This document shows positions 24,452 through 33,384 of a DNA stretch of 64,000 bases, one piece after another. The translations under genes and the position numbers were made by a program. Where the stretch lies: assembly GCF_003054555.1 (NCBI RefSeq), contig NZ_CP026304.1, positions 7,998,001 to 8,062,000 of the forward strand, read 5' to 3'. The notes under the pieces are model-generated. The model was not told where the DNA came from. It searched no databases and worked only from the letters and a program-made list of their open reading frames with translations. The stretch's first letter is position 1. Every line of letters starts with the position of its first letter. The stretch comes from Streptomyces lunaelactis. Lineage in GTDB: Bacteria > Actinomycetota > Actinomycetes > Streptomycetales > Streptomycetaceae.

Positions 24452-26341
24452 TCAGTGGACGGGGTATGCCTCCTCCGTCCCCGGGCGTTCGAACTGGGTG
24501 CGGTACAACTCCTCGTAGCGGCCGCCGGCGGCCAGCAGTTCGGTGTGGGTTCCGCGTTCGACGATCCGGCCCTCCTCGACGACCAGGATCAGGTCGGCGG
24601 CCCGTACGGTCGAGAGCCGGTGGGCGATCACGACGGCGGTACGGCCCTCCAGCGCCTCGCCCAGGGCCTCCTGGACGGCCGCCTCGGAGGTGGAGTCGAG
24701 GTGGGCGGTCGCCTCGTCGAGGATGACGACCCGCTGGCGGGCCAGCAGCAGCCGGGCGATGGTCAGCCGCTGCCGCTCGCCTCCGGAGAGCCGGTAGCCG
24801 CGCTCGCCGACGACGGTGTCCAGACCGTCGGGCAGCGAGGCCACGAGCCCGGCCAGCCGGGACCGGCGCAGCGCGTCCCAGATGTCGTCCTCGGTGGCGT
24901 CGGGCCGGGCGAGGAGCAGGTTGGCGCGGATGGACTCGTGGAAGAGGTGGCCGTCCTGGGTGACCATGCCGATCGTTTCGCGGATCGAGGCCGAGGTCAG
25001 ATCGCGTACGTCAATGCCGTTCAGCCGTACGGAACCGGTGTCGGCGTCGTACAGCCGGGGCAGGAGCTGCGCGATCGTGGACTTGCCCGCGCCGGAGGAG
25101 CCGACCAGCGCGACCATCCGGCCGGGTTCGGCGCGGAAGGAGACGTCGTGCAGAACGTCCGTGCCGCCGCGTGTGTCGAGGGTGGCGACCTCTTCGAGGG
25201 AGGCGAGGGAGACCTTGTCGGCGGAGGGGTAGCCGAAGCGGACCCCGTCGAACTCCACGGACACCGGTCCGTCCGGCACCCGGCGGGCGTCCGGCTTCTC
25301 GGTGATCAACGGCTTCAGGTCGAGGATCTCGAAGACCCGCTCGAAACTGACCAGGGCGCTCATCACCTCGACACGGGCGCCGGCCAGTGCGGTCAGCGGT
25401 GCGTAGAGCCGGGTGAGGAGCAGGGCGAGGGCGACGACGGCTCCCGGGTCGAGGCTGCCGCGCAGTGCGTAGTAGCCGCCCAGTCCGTAGACGAGGGCGA
25501 GCGCCAGGGCGGACACCAGGGTGAGGGCGGTGATGAACACGGACTGGGCCATGGCGGTACGGATGCCGATGTCGCGCACCCGGCGGGCGCGGGCGGCGAA
25601 TTCGGCGGACTCGTCGGCGGGCCGTCCGAAGAGTTTGACGAGGGTCGCGCCGGGGGCGGAGAACCGCTCGGTCATCTGGGTGCCCATGGCGGCGTTGTGG
25701 TTGGCGGCCTCGCGCTGCATCTTGGCCATGCGGGAGCCCATCCGGCGGGCGGGGACAACGAACACCGGCAGCAGGACGAGGGCGAGCAGGGTGATCTGCC
25801 AGGAGATGCTGAGCATCACGGCAAGCGTCAGCAACAGGGTGACGAGATTGGAGACGACGCCGGAGAGGGTGTTGCTGAAGGCCCGTTGGGCCCCGATGAC
25901 GTCGTTGTTGAGGCGGCTGACGAGTGCGCCGGTGCGGGTGCGGGTGAAGAAGGCGACCGGCATCCGCTGGACGTGGTCGAAGACCGCCGTGCGCAGATCG
26001 AGGATCAGCCCCTCGCCGAGGGTGGCCGACAGCCAGCGGGTGAGCAGACCGAGTCCGGCCTCGGCGACGGCGATGACGGCGATCAGCAGCGCGAGCCGGG
26101 TGACGGTGCCGGTGTCCCGGCCCTGGACGATCGCGTTGACGACGCGTCCGGCGAGCACAGGTGTGGCTACGGCGAGCAGCGCGGTGACCACACTGAGCAG
26201 CAGAAAGCGGTACAGCTGCCGGCGGTGCGGCCGGGCGAAGGACGCGATGCGGCGCAGGGTGGCCCGGGAGAAGGGCCTCCGGTCCTGTTGGGCGTTCATC
26301 GCGCTGTGCAGCGATGTCCACGCGGTGACTTCCATGTCCAT
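24452..26341 (-). CDS. ABC exporter, fused permease and ATPase
   Basis: The 629-residue half-transporter has a six-helix permease domain (about residues 40-330) and an ATPase domain with Walker A (VGSSGAGKSTIAQLLPRL), Q-loop (GMVTQDGHLF), signature (LSGGERQRLTIARLLL), Walker B (RVVILDEATAHLD) and H-loop (VIAHRLSTV). It probably acts as a homodimeric multidrug or lipid exporter. ATG 26341 has GGAGG 7 bases upstream. The promoter contains a SoxR-type operator in a 19-base spacer, so it is likely induced by redox-active compounds. Confidence 0.9.
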   Translation of the reverse strand: MDMEVTAWTSLHSAMNAQQDRRPFSRATLRRIASFARPHRRQLYRFLLLSVVTALLAVATPVLAGRVVNAIVQGRDTGTVTRLALLIAVIAVAEAGLGLLTRWLSATLGEGLILDLRTAVFDHVQRMPVAFFTRTRTGALVSRLNNDVIGAQRAFSNTLSGVVSNLVTLLLTLAVMLSISWQITLLALVLLPVFVVPARRMGSRMAKMQREAANHNAAMGTQMTERFSAPGATLVKLFGRPADESAEFAARARRVRDIGIRTAMAQSVFITALTLVSALALALVYGLGGYYALRGSLDPGAVVALALLLTRLYAPLTALAGARVEVMSALVSFERVFEILDLKPLITEKPDARRVPDGPVSVEFDGVRFGYPSADKVSLASLEEVATLDTRGGTDVLHDVSFRAEPGRMVALVGSSGAGKSTIAQLLPRLYDADTGSVRLNGIDVRDLTSASIRETIGMVTQDGHLFHESIRANLLLARPDATEDDIWDALRRSRLAGLVASLPDGLDTVVGERGYRLSGGERQRLTIARLLLARQRVVILDEATAHLDSTSEAAVQEALGEALEGRTAVVIAHRLSTVRAADLILVVEEGRIVERGTHTELLAAGGRYEELYRTQFERPGTEEAYPVH

Positions 26342-26411
26342 GGGCGTGCCTCCGGAGTCTGGTGGGCCGACGCGGTTCCCGTCGGCCGGCGTGGCCCGGG
26401 GCGCACCCAGA

Positions 26412-26442
26412 ACGCTAAGACCTCAACCAAACTTGAGGTCAA
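26412..26442 (-). promoter_or_regulatory. SoxR-type promoter and operator of the ABC exporter
   Basis: On the minus strand, TTGACC (-35) and TAGCGT (-10) are separated by 19 bases, the long spacer typical of MerR/SoxR-activated promoters. Overlapping the -35 and spacer, the palindrome CCTCAAGTTTGGTTGAGG (26421-26438) matches the SoxR box CCTCAAGTTAACTTGAGG at 15 of 18 positions. Confidence 0.8.
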
Positions 26443-26490
26443 CCATTTCCCCAAGATGCCACCCCGCACCGACCAAGGATCGGGGCCAGG

Positions 26491-27108
26491 TCAGGCAGGG
26501 GGCCGTTCTGTCTCGATCAGCTCGTTCGGCCAGTAACGGCTGGGCAGCATCATGGTCATGGCGGTCTTCTCCGGGTGGATGATCAAGGGGAAGAGCGGGC
26601 TGCGGAGGACCCCGTCGGGAAGGTGGCGACGGGAGACGATGATGTCGGTGCAGTACACCTCGGCATCTCCTGCCAGGCTCTGAGGCACACGCATCCTCAT
26701 CTCGTACTCCATCTCACTGGCGAGCGTCCTGGAGAAAGCCGCGAGCTCCGCGTCCTCCTGGCCTGTGCCCTTCAACGCGTACAGCGCTCGTGCGATACCA
26801 CGGAGGCGGTCGGGGTCGTCGTCGAAGGCTGCGGTGTCGGGACTGTAGATCACTGTCGACGGGTGGTCGTGACCGCCCGGCCGGAAGAGCAGTTCGTTCG
26901 CCTGCACCAGCGAGGCCCACACCAGGCGCCCTTCCCGGAGCAGAGTGTTCTGCTGTCGCAGAATCTCCTGTAGAGGTTCCGCAGCTGCTATCCATTCGGG
27001 CCGGGGAATTCGGGCGTACCTACGCTTGTCGAGGAAATCGAACGAGCGTGGTGCGGGGCCGAGGTTCGACCGGCACTCATTAAGGCACTCAACTGCGGAC
27101 CTGGTCAT
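26491..27108 (-). CDS. Hypothetical protein (about 205 aa)
   Basis: The frame runs from ATG 27108 (MTRSAVECLNECRSNLGPAP), or ATG 27132, to TGA at 26491. I do not recognise a family. Visible features are a helical N-terminal half (IAAAEPLQEILRQQNTLL), a central HDHPSTVIYSPDTAAFDDDP and a beta-rich end (AEVYCTDIIVSRRHLPDGVL, MTMMLPSRYWPNE). It has no signal or membrane segments. Codon usage is Streptomyces-like but somewhat richer in A/T-ending codons than its neighbours, hinting at less optimised or acquired sequence. No ribosome binding site is strong, so the start is uncertain. Confidence 0.6.
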   Translation of the reverse strand: MTRSAVECLNECRSNLGPAPRSFDFLDKRRYARIPRPEWIAAAEPLQEILRQQNTLLREGRLVWASLVQANELLFRPGGHDHPSTVIYSPDTAAFDDDPDRLRGIARALYALKGTGQEDAELAAFSRTLASEMEYEMRMRVPQSLAGDAEVYCTDIIVSRRHLPDGVLRSPLFPLIIHPEKTAMTMMLPSRYWPNELIETERPPA

Positions 27109-27187
27109 GAGCGGAAGCTTAGAAGCAGGCACCCGCGGCCTGTGAACAACGGGCCGCCCCCATCGACGCCCGGGCGCGCGGGCCCGG

Positions 27188-28597
27188 CTACATATTGATC
27201 ATGTGGCCGGCCAGTCCGTGGAGCGCCTCCTTCACAGCCTCGCCGAGGGTGGGATGGGCGTGCACGTTGCGGGCCACCTCATGCACGGTCAGGTCCCACT
27301 GCTGCGCCAGCGTCAACTCGGGCAGCAGCTCGGTCACTTCGGGGCCGATGAGGTGGGCGCCGAGAAGTTCCCCGTGGCGGCCGTCGCTGAGGATCTTCAC
27401 GAAGCCCACGGGGTCGCCCAGGCCATGGGCCTTGCCGTTGGCGGTGAAGGGGAACTTCTGGACCCGGACGTCGAAGCCCTGCTCGCGCGCCTGCGCCTCG
27501 GTGAAGCCGAAACTGGCAATCTGCGGCTGGCAGTAGGTGGCCCGGGGGATCATCACATAGTCCAGTTCCATGGTCTCGGTGTCCGCGATGGTCTCGGCAG
27601 CGACGATCCCCATGGCTTCGGCCGCGTGCGCGAGCATCAGCTTCGCCGTGACGTCACCGATCGCGAAGATGTGCGGGACGCTGCTGCGGCAGCGGGCATC
27701 GACGTCCACCGCGCCGCGGTCGGTCAGTCTCACGCCGGTGTTCTCCAGGCCGTAGCCGGTCACCCGCGGCTGGAAGCCGATGGCCTGCAGCACCTTCTCG
27801 GTCTCCAGGATCTGCCGCTGGCCGCCCGTGGTGACGTGGACCCGCACCTGCTCGCCCGAATCGTCGATCGCCTCGACGCGGGTCGAGGTCAGGACGTCGA
27901 TGCCCAGCTTGCGGTAGCGACGGGCGAGTTCGGCGGAGACCTCCTCGTCCTCGAGCGGGACCAGGCGGTCCAGGAACTCCACCAGCTTCACCTGCACGCC
28001 GTAGTTGTGCAGGACGTACGCGAACTCGACGCCGATCGCGCCCGCGCCCGCGATGACGATGCTGCCGGGCAGCTCGTCGCTGAGGATCTGCTCCTCGTAC
28101 GTCACGACGCGCTCGCTCAGGCTGGTACCGGGCAGCAGTCTTGTCGTGGTGCCCGTGGCGAGAACGCAGTGGCCGAACGTGACGGTCTGGACCGTGCCGT
28201 CCGCGGCCCGCACCTGCAGGGTGTGCGCGTCAGTGAAGAAGCCGGTTCCGTCGTACTCGGTGATGCTGTTCTTCTTCATCAGGTAGTGCACGCCTCTGAC
28301 GCGCCCGTCCGCCACCTTGCGGCTGCGCGCGAAGGCCTCGTGGTAGTCAAAGCTGACCCGGCCCTCCACCCGGATACCGAAGGTCTTCGCCTCCTGGGTG
28401 AAGAGATGAGCCAGCTCGGCGTTGCGCAGCAGCGCCTTCGACGGGATGCACCCCACATTCAGGCACACCCCGCCCCAGTACCTCTCCTCGACGACCGCCA
28501 CGGACAGTCCGAGCTGCGCACAGCGGACCGCTGCGGTGTATCCGCCGGGACCGGCTCCGAGAACCACCACATCGAAGTGCGTACTCATACTCAGCAC
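27188..28597 (-). CDS. lpdA: Dihydrolipoyl dehydrogenase
   Basis: The 469-residue flavoprotein has the FAD motif [20 protein letters not shown], the redox disulfide in [13 protein letters not shown] (the more usual form begins GGTCLN), the NAD motif [20 protein letters not shown], the FAD-binding [20 protein letters not shown] and the C-terminal His-Glu dyad in [14 protein letters not shown]. It reoxidises dihydrolipoamide of 2-oxoacid dehydrogenase complexes with NAD. It stands alone without E1/E2 genes, so it is probably one of several Lpd paralogues. The start may be 28597 or ATG 28588 ([11 protein letters not shown]). Confidence 0.92.
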   Translation of the reverse strand: MLSMSTHFDVVVLGAGPGGYTAAVRCAQLGLSVAVVEERYWGGVCLNVGCIPSKALLRNAELAHLFTQEAKTFGIRVEGRVSFDYHEAFARSRKVADGRVRGVHYLMKKNSITEYDGTGFFTDAHTLQVRAADGTVQTVTFGHCVLATGTTTRLLPGTSLSERVVTYEEQILSDELPGSIVIAGAGAIGVEFAYVLHNYGVQVKLVEFLDRLVPLEDEEVSAELARRYRKLGIDVLTSTRVEAIDDSGEQVRVHVTTGGQRQILETEKVLQAIGFQPRVTGYGLENTGVRLTDRGAVDVDARCRSSVPHIFAIGDVTAKLMLAHAAEAMGIVAAETIADTETMELDYVMIPRATYCQPQIASFGFTEAQAREQGFDVRVQKFPFTANGKAHGLGDPVGFVKILSDGRHGELLGAHLIGPEVTELLPELTLAQQWDLTVHEVARNVHAHPTLGEAVKEALHGLAGHMINM

Positions 28598-28750
28598 GAT
28601 AGGACCGGGTGCAGGGGCGCGCAGTGCAAACCGCTCCTCACGGCACCGTCGTCATCCGGCTCAGCGGTGCCGCGCGGGAGAGCTGGAAGCCTCGTAGATT
28701 GATCAGCGGGCAGGGCCGTGGACCGCTGGAACGGGCAGGCGCGTGATGGC

Positions 28751-29974
28751 ATGACTCTCGACTACGCAGCGCTGTTCGCCGCCACGCCCAGCCCCTACCT
28801 GGTGCTCGATACACGTTTCGTCATCGTCGATGTCAACCACGCCTATCTCCTGGCAACGCTCCGAACGAGGGAAGAGCTGCTCGGGCAGTACGTCTTCGAC
28901 GCCTTCCCCGACAACCCCGCGGACTCCGAAGCCGACGGAGTGCCGAATCTCGAGGCCTCGCTTCACCGCGTCCTGACCTCCCGCAAGCCCGATTCGCTGG
29001 CCCTGCTGAGGTACGACATCCCGCTCACGGAGACCCCTGGTCTGTTCGAGGAGCGGTGGTGGTCCACGATCAACACCCCGGTCCTGAAGCCGGACGGCAC
29101 CGTTGCATGGATCATTCACCGGGTCGAGGACGTGACCGCCTTCATCCACGCCCGCCACCCGGGCGTGGCGCGTGGCGCGCGGGTGGAGGGGATGGAAGCC
29201 GAACTCTACGCACGGGCACGCGAGCTGCAGCGGCTCAACGAAGAACTGCGCCTGGCACACGCCCGTGAACGCCACGTCGCGCTCGCTCTGCAGGAGGCCA
29301 TGCTCCATGCACCCGATCTGAACAAGCACCAGGACATCGCGGTGCGCTATCTACCCGCCGTCGGATCGCTGAACGTGTGCGGCGACTGGTTCGACATCGT
29401 CGACCTTCCCGATGGCAGCTTCGCCGTGGCGGTGGGTGACGTCGTCGGCCACGGGCTGCAGGCCGCCACCGTCATGGGAATGCTCCGCAGCGCATTGAGC
29501 GCCGCCGCCCGCGCCGTCGAAGGCCCGGCCACAGCACTGGAAGTGCTGGGACTCTACGCCCGCTCCGTCGACGGGGCTCTGGCCGCCACCGCCGCCCTGG
29601 CATTGATCGACACCGGCCGCCGCCTGATCACCTACAGCAGCGCCGGCCACCCGCCGCCCGTCCTGCTGTACCCCGACGGTGCCTGGGAGCTCCTGGACCA
29701 GGCCACCGACCCGCCGCTGGGCGCCCGCCCCGTACACGCTCCGCGTCCCCAGGCCGTCCGCGCCTACATCCCCGACACCGTCCTCGTCCTCTACACCGAC
29801 GGACTCATCGAACGCCGAGGCGAGGACATCGACGTCGGTCTGACCCGTCTCACCGACGCCTTGACCCGCCACCGACGACTCGGACCGGGACGCCTCGCCG
29901 ACGCCGTGCTGGCCCAGCTCGACGTGAGTGGCGGGGCCCGCGACGACATCGCTCTCGTCATCGTGCGTCTGTGA
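28751..29974 (+). CDS. PAS-domain SpoIIE-type PP2C phosphatase
   Basis: The 407-residue protein starts MTLDYAALFAATPSPYLVLD, a PAS domain (about 1-135), followed by a coiled coil (EAELYARARELQRLNEELRL) and a PPM/SpoIIE phosphatase with metal Asp residues in GDWFDIVDLPDG, VGDVVGHGLQAATVMG, TDGLIERRGEDIDVG and GARDDIALVIVRL. Such proteins dephosphorylate anti-anti-sigma factors in actinobacterial stress cascades. GTG 28718 is a possible earlier start, but ATG 28751 begins at the domain. No anti-sigma or antagonist gene is adjacent. Confidence 0.88.
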   Translation: MTLDYAALFAATPSPYLVLDTRFVIVDVNHAYLLATLRTREELLGQYVFDAFPDNPADSEADGVPNLEASLHRVLTSRKPDSLALLRYDIPLTETPGLFEERWWSTINTPVLKPDGTVAWIIHRVEDVTAFIHARHPGVARGARVEGMEAELYARARELQRLNEELRLAHARERHVALALQEAMLHAPDLNKHQDIAVRYLPAVGSLNVCGDWFDIVDLPDGSFAVAVGDVVGHGLQAATVMGMLRSALSAAARAVEGPATALEVLGLYARSVDGALAATAALALIDTGRRLITYSSAGHPPPVLLYPDGAWELLDQATDPPLGARPVHAPRPQAVRAYIPDTVLVLYTDGLIERRGEDIDVGLTRLTDALTRHRRLGPGRLADAVLAQLDVSGGARDDIALVIVRL

Positions 29975-30005
29975 CCGCGCGGTGAGCACCCCGAAAGGAA
30001 ATCCC

Positions 30006-30179
30006 ATGTCCCAGGACTCCGCCGCCGCCCCCTCCGCCTCCTCCGACGACGACGCCACGGACAGGGTCGACAGCCTGACGTACGTCAGCCGCGGTGCTGC
30101 CGATGGCACCAATGCCGTCCGGGTCCCGGCCGAGGATGTGGCTGTCGCTCCTGACAGAGGGAGGTGCCTTCCCCAGTGA
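30006..30179 (+). CDS. Small acidic protein (57 aa), translationally coupled to lipid-kinase gene
   Basis: ATG 30006 follows GAAAGGA at proper distance. The product (MSQDSAAAPSASSDDDATDR, then VDSLTYVSRGAADGTNAVRV) is short, hydrophilic and acidic, and no family is recognised. Its TGA overlaps the GTG start at 30176 of the next gene (GTGA). A dispensable frame is unlikely to have both a ribosome binding site and this overlap, so it is probably translated. Confidence 0.55.
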   Translation: MSQDSAAAPSASSDDDATDRVDSLTYVSRGAADGTNAVRVPAEDVAVAPDRGRCLPQ

Positions 30180-31555
30180 CCGATCATGACCGGCCCGGCC
30201 GGCCGCGCCCCGTCGAGCGCCTCGCCGCGTTCATCGCCCTGGCGGCGCTGCCGGTCGCGATGGCGACCCTCATCGTGGGAGCGGTCATGAACTGGGAGGC
30301 CACGGTGGCCGCCGTCGCGGCGTTGCTGGTCGGGGTGACGGCGGGCTGGCACGCGGTCTCGCGCAAAGGGATGCGACGCGCGTTGGCCGGACTGGGCGCC
30401 GCTCTGGCGCTGGCACTGCTGGTGGCCGTCGGCTTCCTCACGGACCTCAGCCTGCCGCGTCTCGCGTTGGTCCTCGTGCTTGCGGCGCTCTCCGCGGCAG
30501 CGGCGCGCGTCGCGCTGCGCCGGCGCGGAGGGTCCGTCGAGGCGGCGCGGGGACCCGCCGCGAAGCCGGCCCGCCCGGTCCTGCTGATGAACCCGAAGTC
30601 CGGCGGAGGCAAGGTCGAGCGGTTCGGCCTGGTGGACGAATGCAGCCGCCGCGGCATCGGAGCCGTCCTGTTGAAGCCGGGTGAGGACCTGCGAGAACTC
30701 GCCGAGCAGGCGATCGCGCGCGGTGCCGACGCGATCGGCATGGCCGGCGGGGACGGCTCGCAGGCGATCGTCGCGGAGGTCGCCGCGCGACACGACATCC
30801 CGCACGTCGTGGTTCCCACGGGCACGCGCAATCATCTCGCGCTCGACCTCGGACTGGACCGTGACGATGTCGTCGGCGCCCTCGACGCGTTCGTCGACGG
30901 GGTCGAGCGGCGGATCGACCTGGCGACCGTCAACGGCCGTGTCTTCGTCAACAACGCCTCGCTCGGCCTGTACGCGCGCGTCGTGCAGTCGCCCCAGTAC
31001 CGGGATGCCAAGCTCAAAACCGCCGCGGAGACACTCCCCGACCTCCTCGGTCCGGACGCGGTCCCGCCCGACCTGCGCTTCACGGGGCCGGACGGTGCCC
31101 CGTACCCCACGGCGCAACTGATCCTCGTCTCGAACGGCCCCTACCAGCTCGACCGACTCGAAGGCCGCGGCACCCGTGAGCGCATGGACTCCGGGAGGCT
31201 CGGCGTGGTCACGCTCACGATCCGCGACACGGCCGAAGCCGTACGGTTCACGACCCTGCAGGCGGCCGGGCAGGTGCGGCGGTTCCCCGGCTGGCGCCAG
31301 TGGACCGCGGAGCGGTTCGAGGTGCGCTCGGGTGCTCCCGTGGCTATCGGGGTCGACGGCGAGGCGCTGACGCTCGAGCCGCCGATCGTGTTCGCTACGC
31401 TGCCCGGGGCCCTCCGTCTGCGGCTTCCCCGGCACGCGGTCGGCATCTCCCCAGCGGGCCGGGCGGTCCACCTGCTCTCGCGGTCGACCGTGGCCGCTCT
31501 CGCCGCGGTGTGCCTCGGCCGCCCGGCGGACGGGCACAACACGGCCGGCGCCTGA
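30176..31555 (+). CDS. Diacylglycerol/sphingosine kinase-like protein with N-terminal membrane helices
   Basis: The product of about 459 residues has four hydrophobic segments before residue 115, then a DAGK catalytic domain: LLMNPKSGGGKVERF, GADAIGMAGGDGSQAIVAEV with the GGDGS nucleotide loop, and VVVPTGTRNHLALDLGLDRD. It probably phosphorylates a lipid at the membrane (diacylglycerol or undecaprenol-like). GTG 30164 is an alternative start; 30176 couples it to the small ORF. The C-terminal part (FEVRSGAPVAIGVDGEALTL) is the usual second domain of this fold. Confidence 0.86.
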   Translation: MTDHDRPGRPRPVERLAAFIALAALPVAMATLIVGAVMNWEATVAAVAALLVGVTAGWHAVSRKGMRRALAGLGAALALALLVAVGFLTDLSLPRLALVLVLAALSAAAARVALRRRGGSVEAARGPAAKPARPVLLMNPKSGGGKVERFGLVDECSRRGIGAVLLKPGEDLRELAEQAIARGADAIGMAGGDGSQAIVAEVAARHDIPHVVVPTGTRNHLALDLGLDRDDVVGALDAFVDGVERRIDLATVNGRVFVNNASLGLYARVVQSPQYRDAKLKTAAETLPDLLGPDAVPPDLRFTGPDGAPYPTAQLILVSNGPYQLDRLEGRGTRERMDSGRLGVVTLTIRDTAEAVRFTTLQAAGQVRRFPGWRQWTAERFEVRSGAPVAIGVDGEALTLEPPIVFATLPGALRLRLPRHAVGISPAGRAVHLLSRSTVAALAAVCLGRPADGHNTAGA

Positions 31556-31690
31556 TCCGGCGTGGCTGCACGGCCGGTTTACCTCGGCAGGCACAGGCGC
31601 GAGGGAGTTCGGGTGCCCTCGTGTGTCGGCTCGGCCGCTGGGTGCCCGGAGCGCCCGCATCGACGCCGTCTCCGGGAGCCGGCTACACCA

Positions 31691-31717
31691 GCCCAGGGTC
31701 GGCCGACTGCCCTGGGC
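31691..31717 (-). terminator. Hairpin directly after the GltD-like gene
   Basis: GCCCAGGG (31691-31698) and CCCTGGGC (31710-31717) pair perfectly around an 11-base loop, one base beyond the stop codon at 31719. It lies between convergent genes. Confidence 0.6.
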
Positions 31718-31718
31718 G

Positions 31719-33227
31719 TCACGCCGCCAACGGCCGGTCCGTTGGGGCGACGGGGGCAGGGAGCACGGTGGAGCCCGTCAGATAGCGGTCCGTGGCCGCC
31801 GCGGCGGACCGTCCCTCCGCGATGGCCCACACCACAAGGGACTGGCCGCGCCCCGCGTCGCCCGCGACGAAGACCCCGTCCGTCCTGGTGCGGCCTGTCC
31901 GCTCGTCCTGCGGGGCCGTTTCGGCAGCGAAGGCGGCGTTGCGGGCGAAGTTTCCCCGGTCGTCCAGCGTGAGCCCGAGCTGCCTCATCAGGCCGGTGCC
32001 CCGTTCGGGACCGGAGAAGCCGAGCGCCAGCAGGACCAGCTCCGCCGGGATCACCCGCTCGGTGTCCGGCCGCGGCCTTCTGGCCTCGGGTTCCACTTCC
32101 GTCAGGCGCAAGGCGCGCACCTGGCCGGCCGGGCCTCCTTCGAAGTGGAGGGTGGCGGAGGAGAAGACCCTGGGATCCGTGCCCTCCCGTCCCCGGGCCT
32201 CTTCGTGGGCGTGGGAGATCCGGTAGACCTTCGGATACGTGGGCCAGGGCTCCGTGTCCGTCCGGGCGTCGCCCGGCTCCGGGTTGATGTCCAGCTGCAC
32301 CACGGAGGCCGCGCCCTGGCGCAGGGCGGTGCCCAGACAGTCCGAGCCGGTGTCCCCGCCACCGACGATCACCACATGCTTGCCCGCGGCGGTGACGGGG
32401 TGCGAGGGGTGGTCGCCCTGGCTGACCCGGTTGGCGAGGGTCAGGTAGTCCACGGCCTGATGGATGCCGAACAGCTCGCGGCCGGGGACGGGGAGCTCCC
32501 GCTGCTCCATGGCTCCGACGGCGACGACCACCGCGTCGTGACGCCGCGTGAGTTCGGTGGCGTCGAGATCGCCGCCGACGTCCACACCGGTGCGGAACCG
32601 GGTGCCCTCCGCCCGCATCTGCTCGATACGGCGGTCCAGGTGCCGTTTCTCCATCTTGAACGCGGGGATGCCGTAGCGCAGCAGTCCACCGATGCGGTCG
32701 GCGCGCTCGTACACGGCGACGGTGTGGCCGATACGGGTGAGCTGTTGCGCCGCCGCCAGCCCCGCGGGCCCGGAGCCGATGACGGCGACGGTCATCCCGC
32801 TGAGCCGCTGCGGCGGTTGCGGTGCGGCGTACCCGCGTTCCCAGATCTGGTCGGCGATGGCCTGCTCGACGTTCTTGATCGTCACCGGATCGGCGTTGAT
32901 GGTCAGCACGCAGGCTTCCTCACACGGCGCCGGGCACAGCCGCCCGGTGAACTCGGGGAAGTTGTTCGTCGCGTGCAGACGCTCGGCCGCGGCCCACCAG
33001 TCGCCCCGCGCCGCGTACGCGTTCCACTCGGGGATGAGATTCCCCAGCGGGCAGCCGCTGTGGCAGAACGGTATGCCGCAGTCCATGCAGCGCCCGGCCT
33101 GCTCGGACACGAGCGGAAGCAGCGACTGCCCCGCGTAGATCTCGTTCCAGTCGCTCAGCCGCTCCTCGGCGGGGCGCGCCGGCACGGGCCGACGGGGTGT
33201 CCTGAGGAAGCCGTGAGGGTCGGTCAT
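31719..33227 (-). CDS. gltD: Glutamate synthase small subunit-like NADPH-dependent reductase
   Basis: The 502-residue protein begins MTDPHGFLRTPRRP at ATG 33227, with GGAGG just upstream. It has the N-terminal cysteine-rich Fe-S region (AGRCMDCGIPFCHSGCPLGN and GRLCPAPCEEAC), the FAD motif VAVIGSGPAGLAAAQQLTRI and the NADPH motif VVIVGGGDTGSDCLGTALRQ, ending with VFVAGDAGRGQSLVVWAIAE. In GOGAT it delivers electrons from NADPH to the large subunit. No gltB is adjacent, so this is either a stand-alone paralogue or partners a distant subunit. Confidence 0.9.
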   Translation of the reverse strand: MTDPHGFLRTPRRPVPARPAEERLSDWNEIYAGQSLLPLVSEQAGRCMDCGIPFCHSGCPLGNLIPEWNAYAARGDWWAAAERLHATNNFPEFTGRLCPAPCEEACVLTINADPVTIKNVEQAIADQIWERGYAAPQPPQRLSGMTVAVIGSGPAGLAAAQQLTRIGHTVAVYERADRIGGLLRYGIPAFKMEKRHLDRRIEQMRAEGTRFRTGVDVGGDLDATELTRRHDAVVVAVGAMEQRELPVPGRELFGIHQAVDYLTLANRVSQGDHPSHPVTAAGKHVVIVGGGDTGSDCLGTALRQGAASVVQLDINPEPGDARTDTEPWPTYPKVYRISHAHEEARGREGTDPRVFSSATLHFEGGPAGQVRALRLTEVEPEARRPRPDTERVIPAELVLLALGFSGPERGTGLMRQLGLTLDDRGNFARNAAFAAETAPQDERTGRTRTDGVFVAGDAGRGQSLVVWAIAEGRSAAAATDRYLTGSTVLPAPVAPTDRPLAA

Positions 33228-33384
33228 GGGCCGCCTCCATCGCTCACTCGCGGTGCAATAGGGCGTTCTGGCCAGCCTACGCCTGCTTTGTTCCGCTTTC
33301 ACCGGTCGATGGGCCGGCAGGCAGGCCGCAATCTTTTCCGGCACGGCACTATGAACTGATACGTCCTCTCGCTACCCTCCGCGC

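Noticed and set aside
24446..26536. 696-aa plus-strand frame
   Set aside because: Antisense to the ABC exporter, which has all expected ATPase motifs.
29351..31660. 769-aa minus-strand frame
   Set aside because: Antisense to the SpoIIE phosphatase and lipid-kinase genes.
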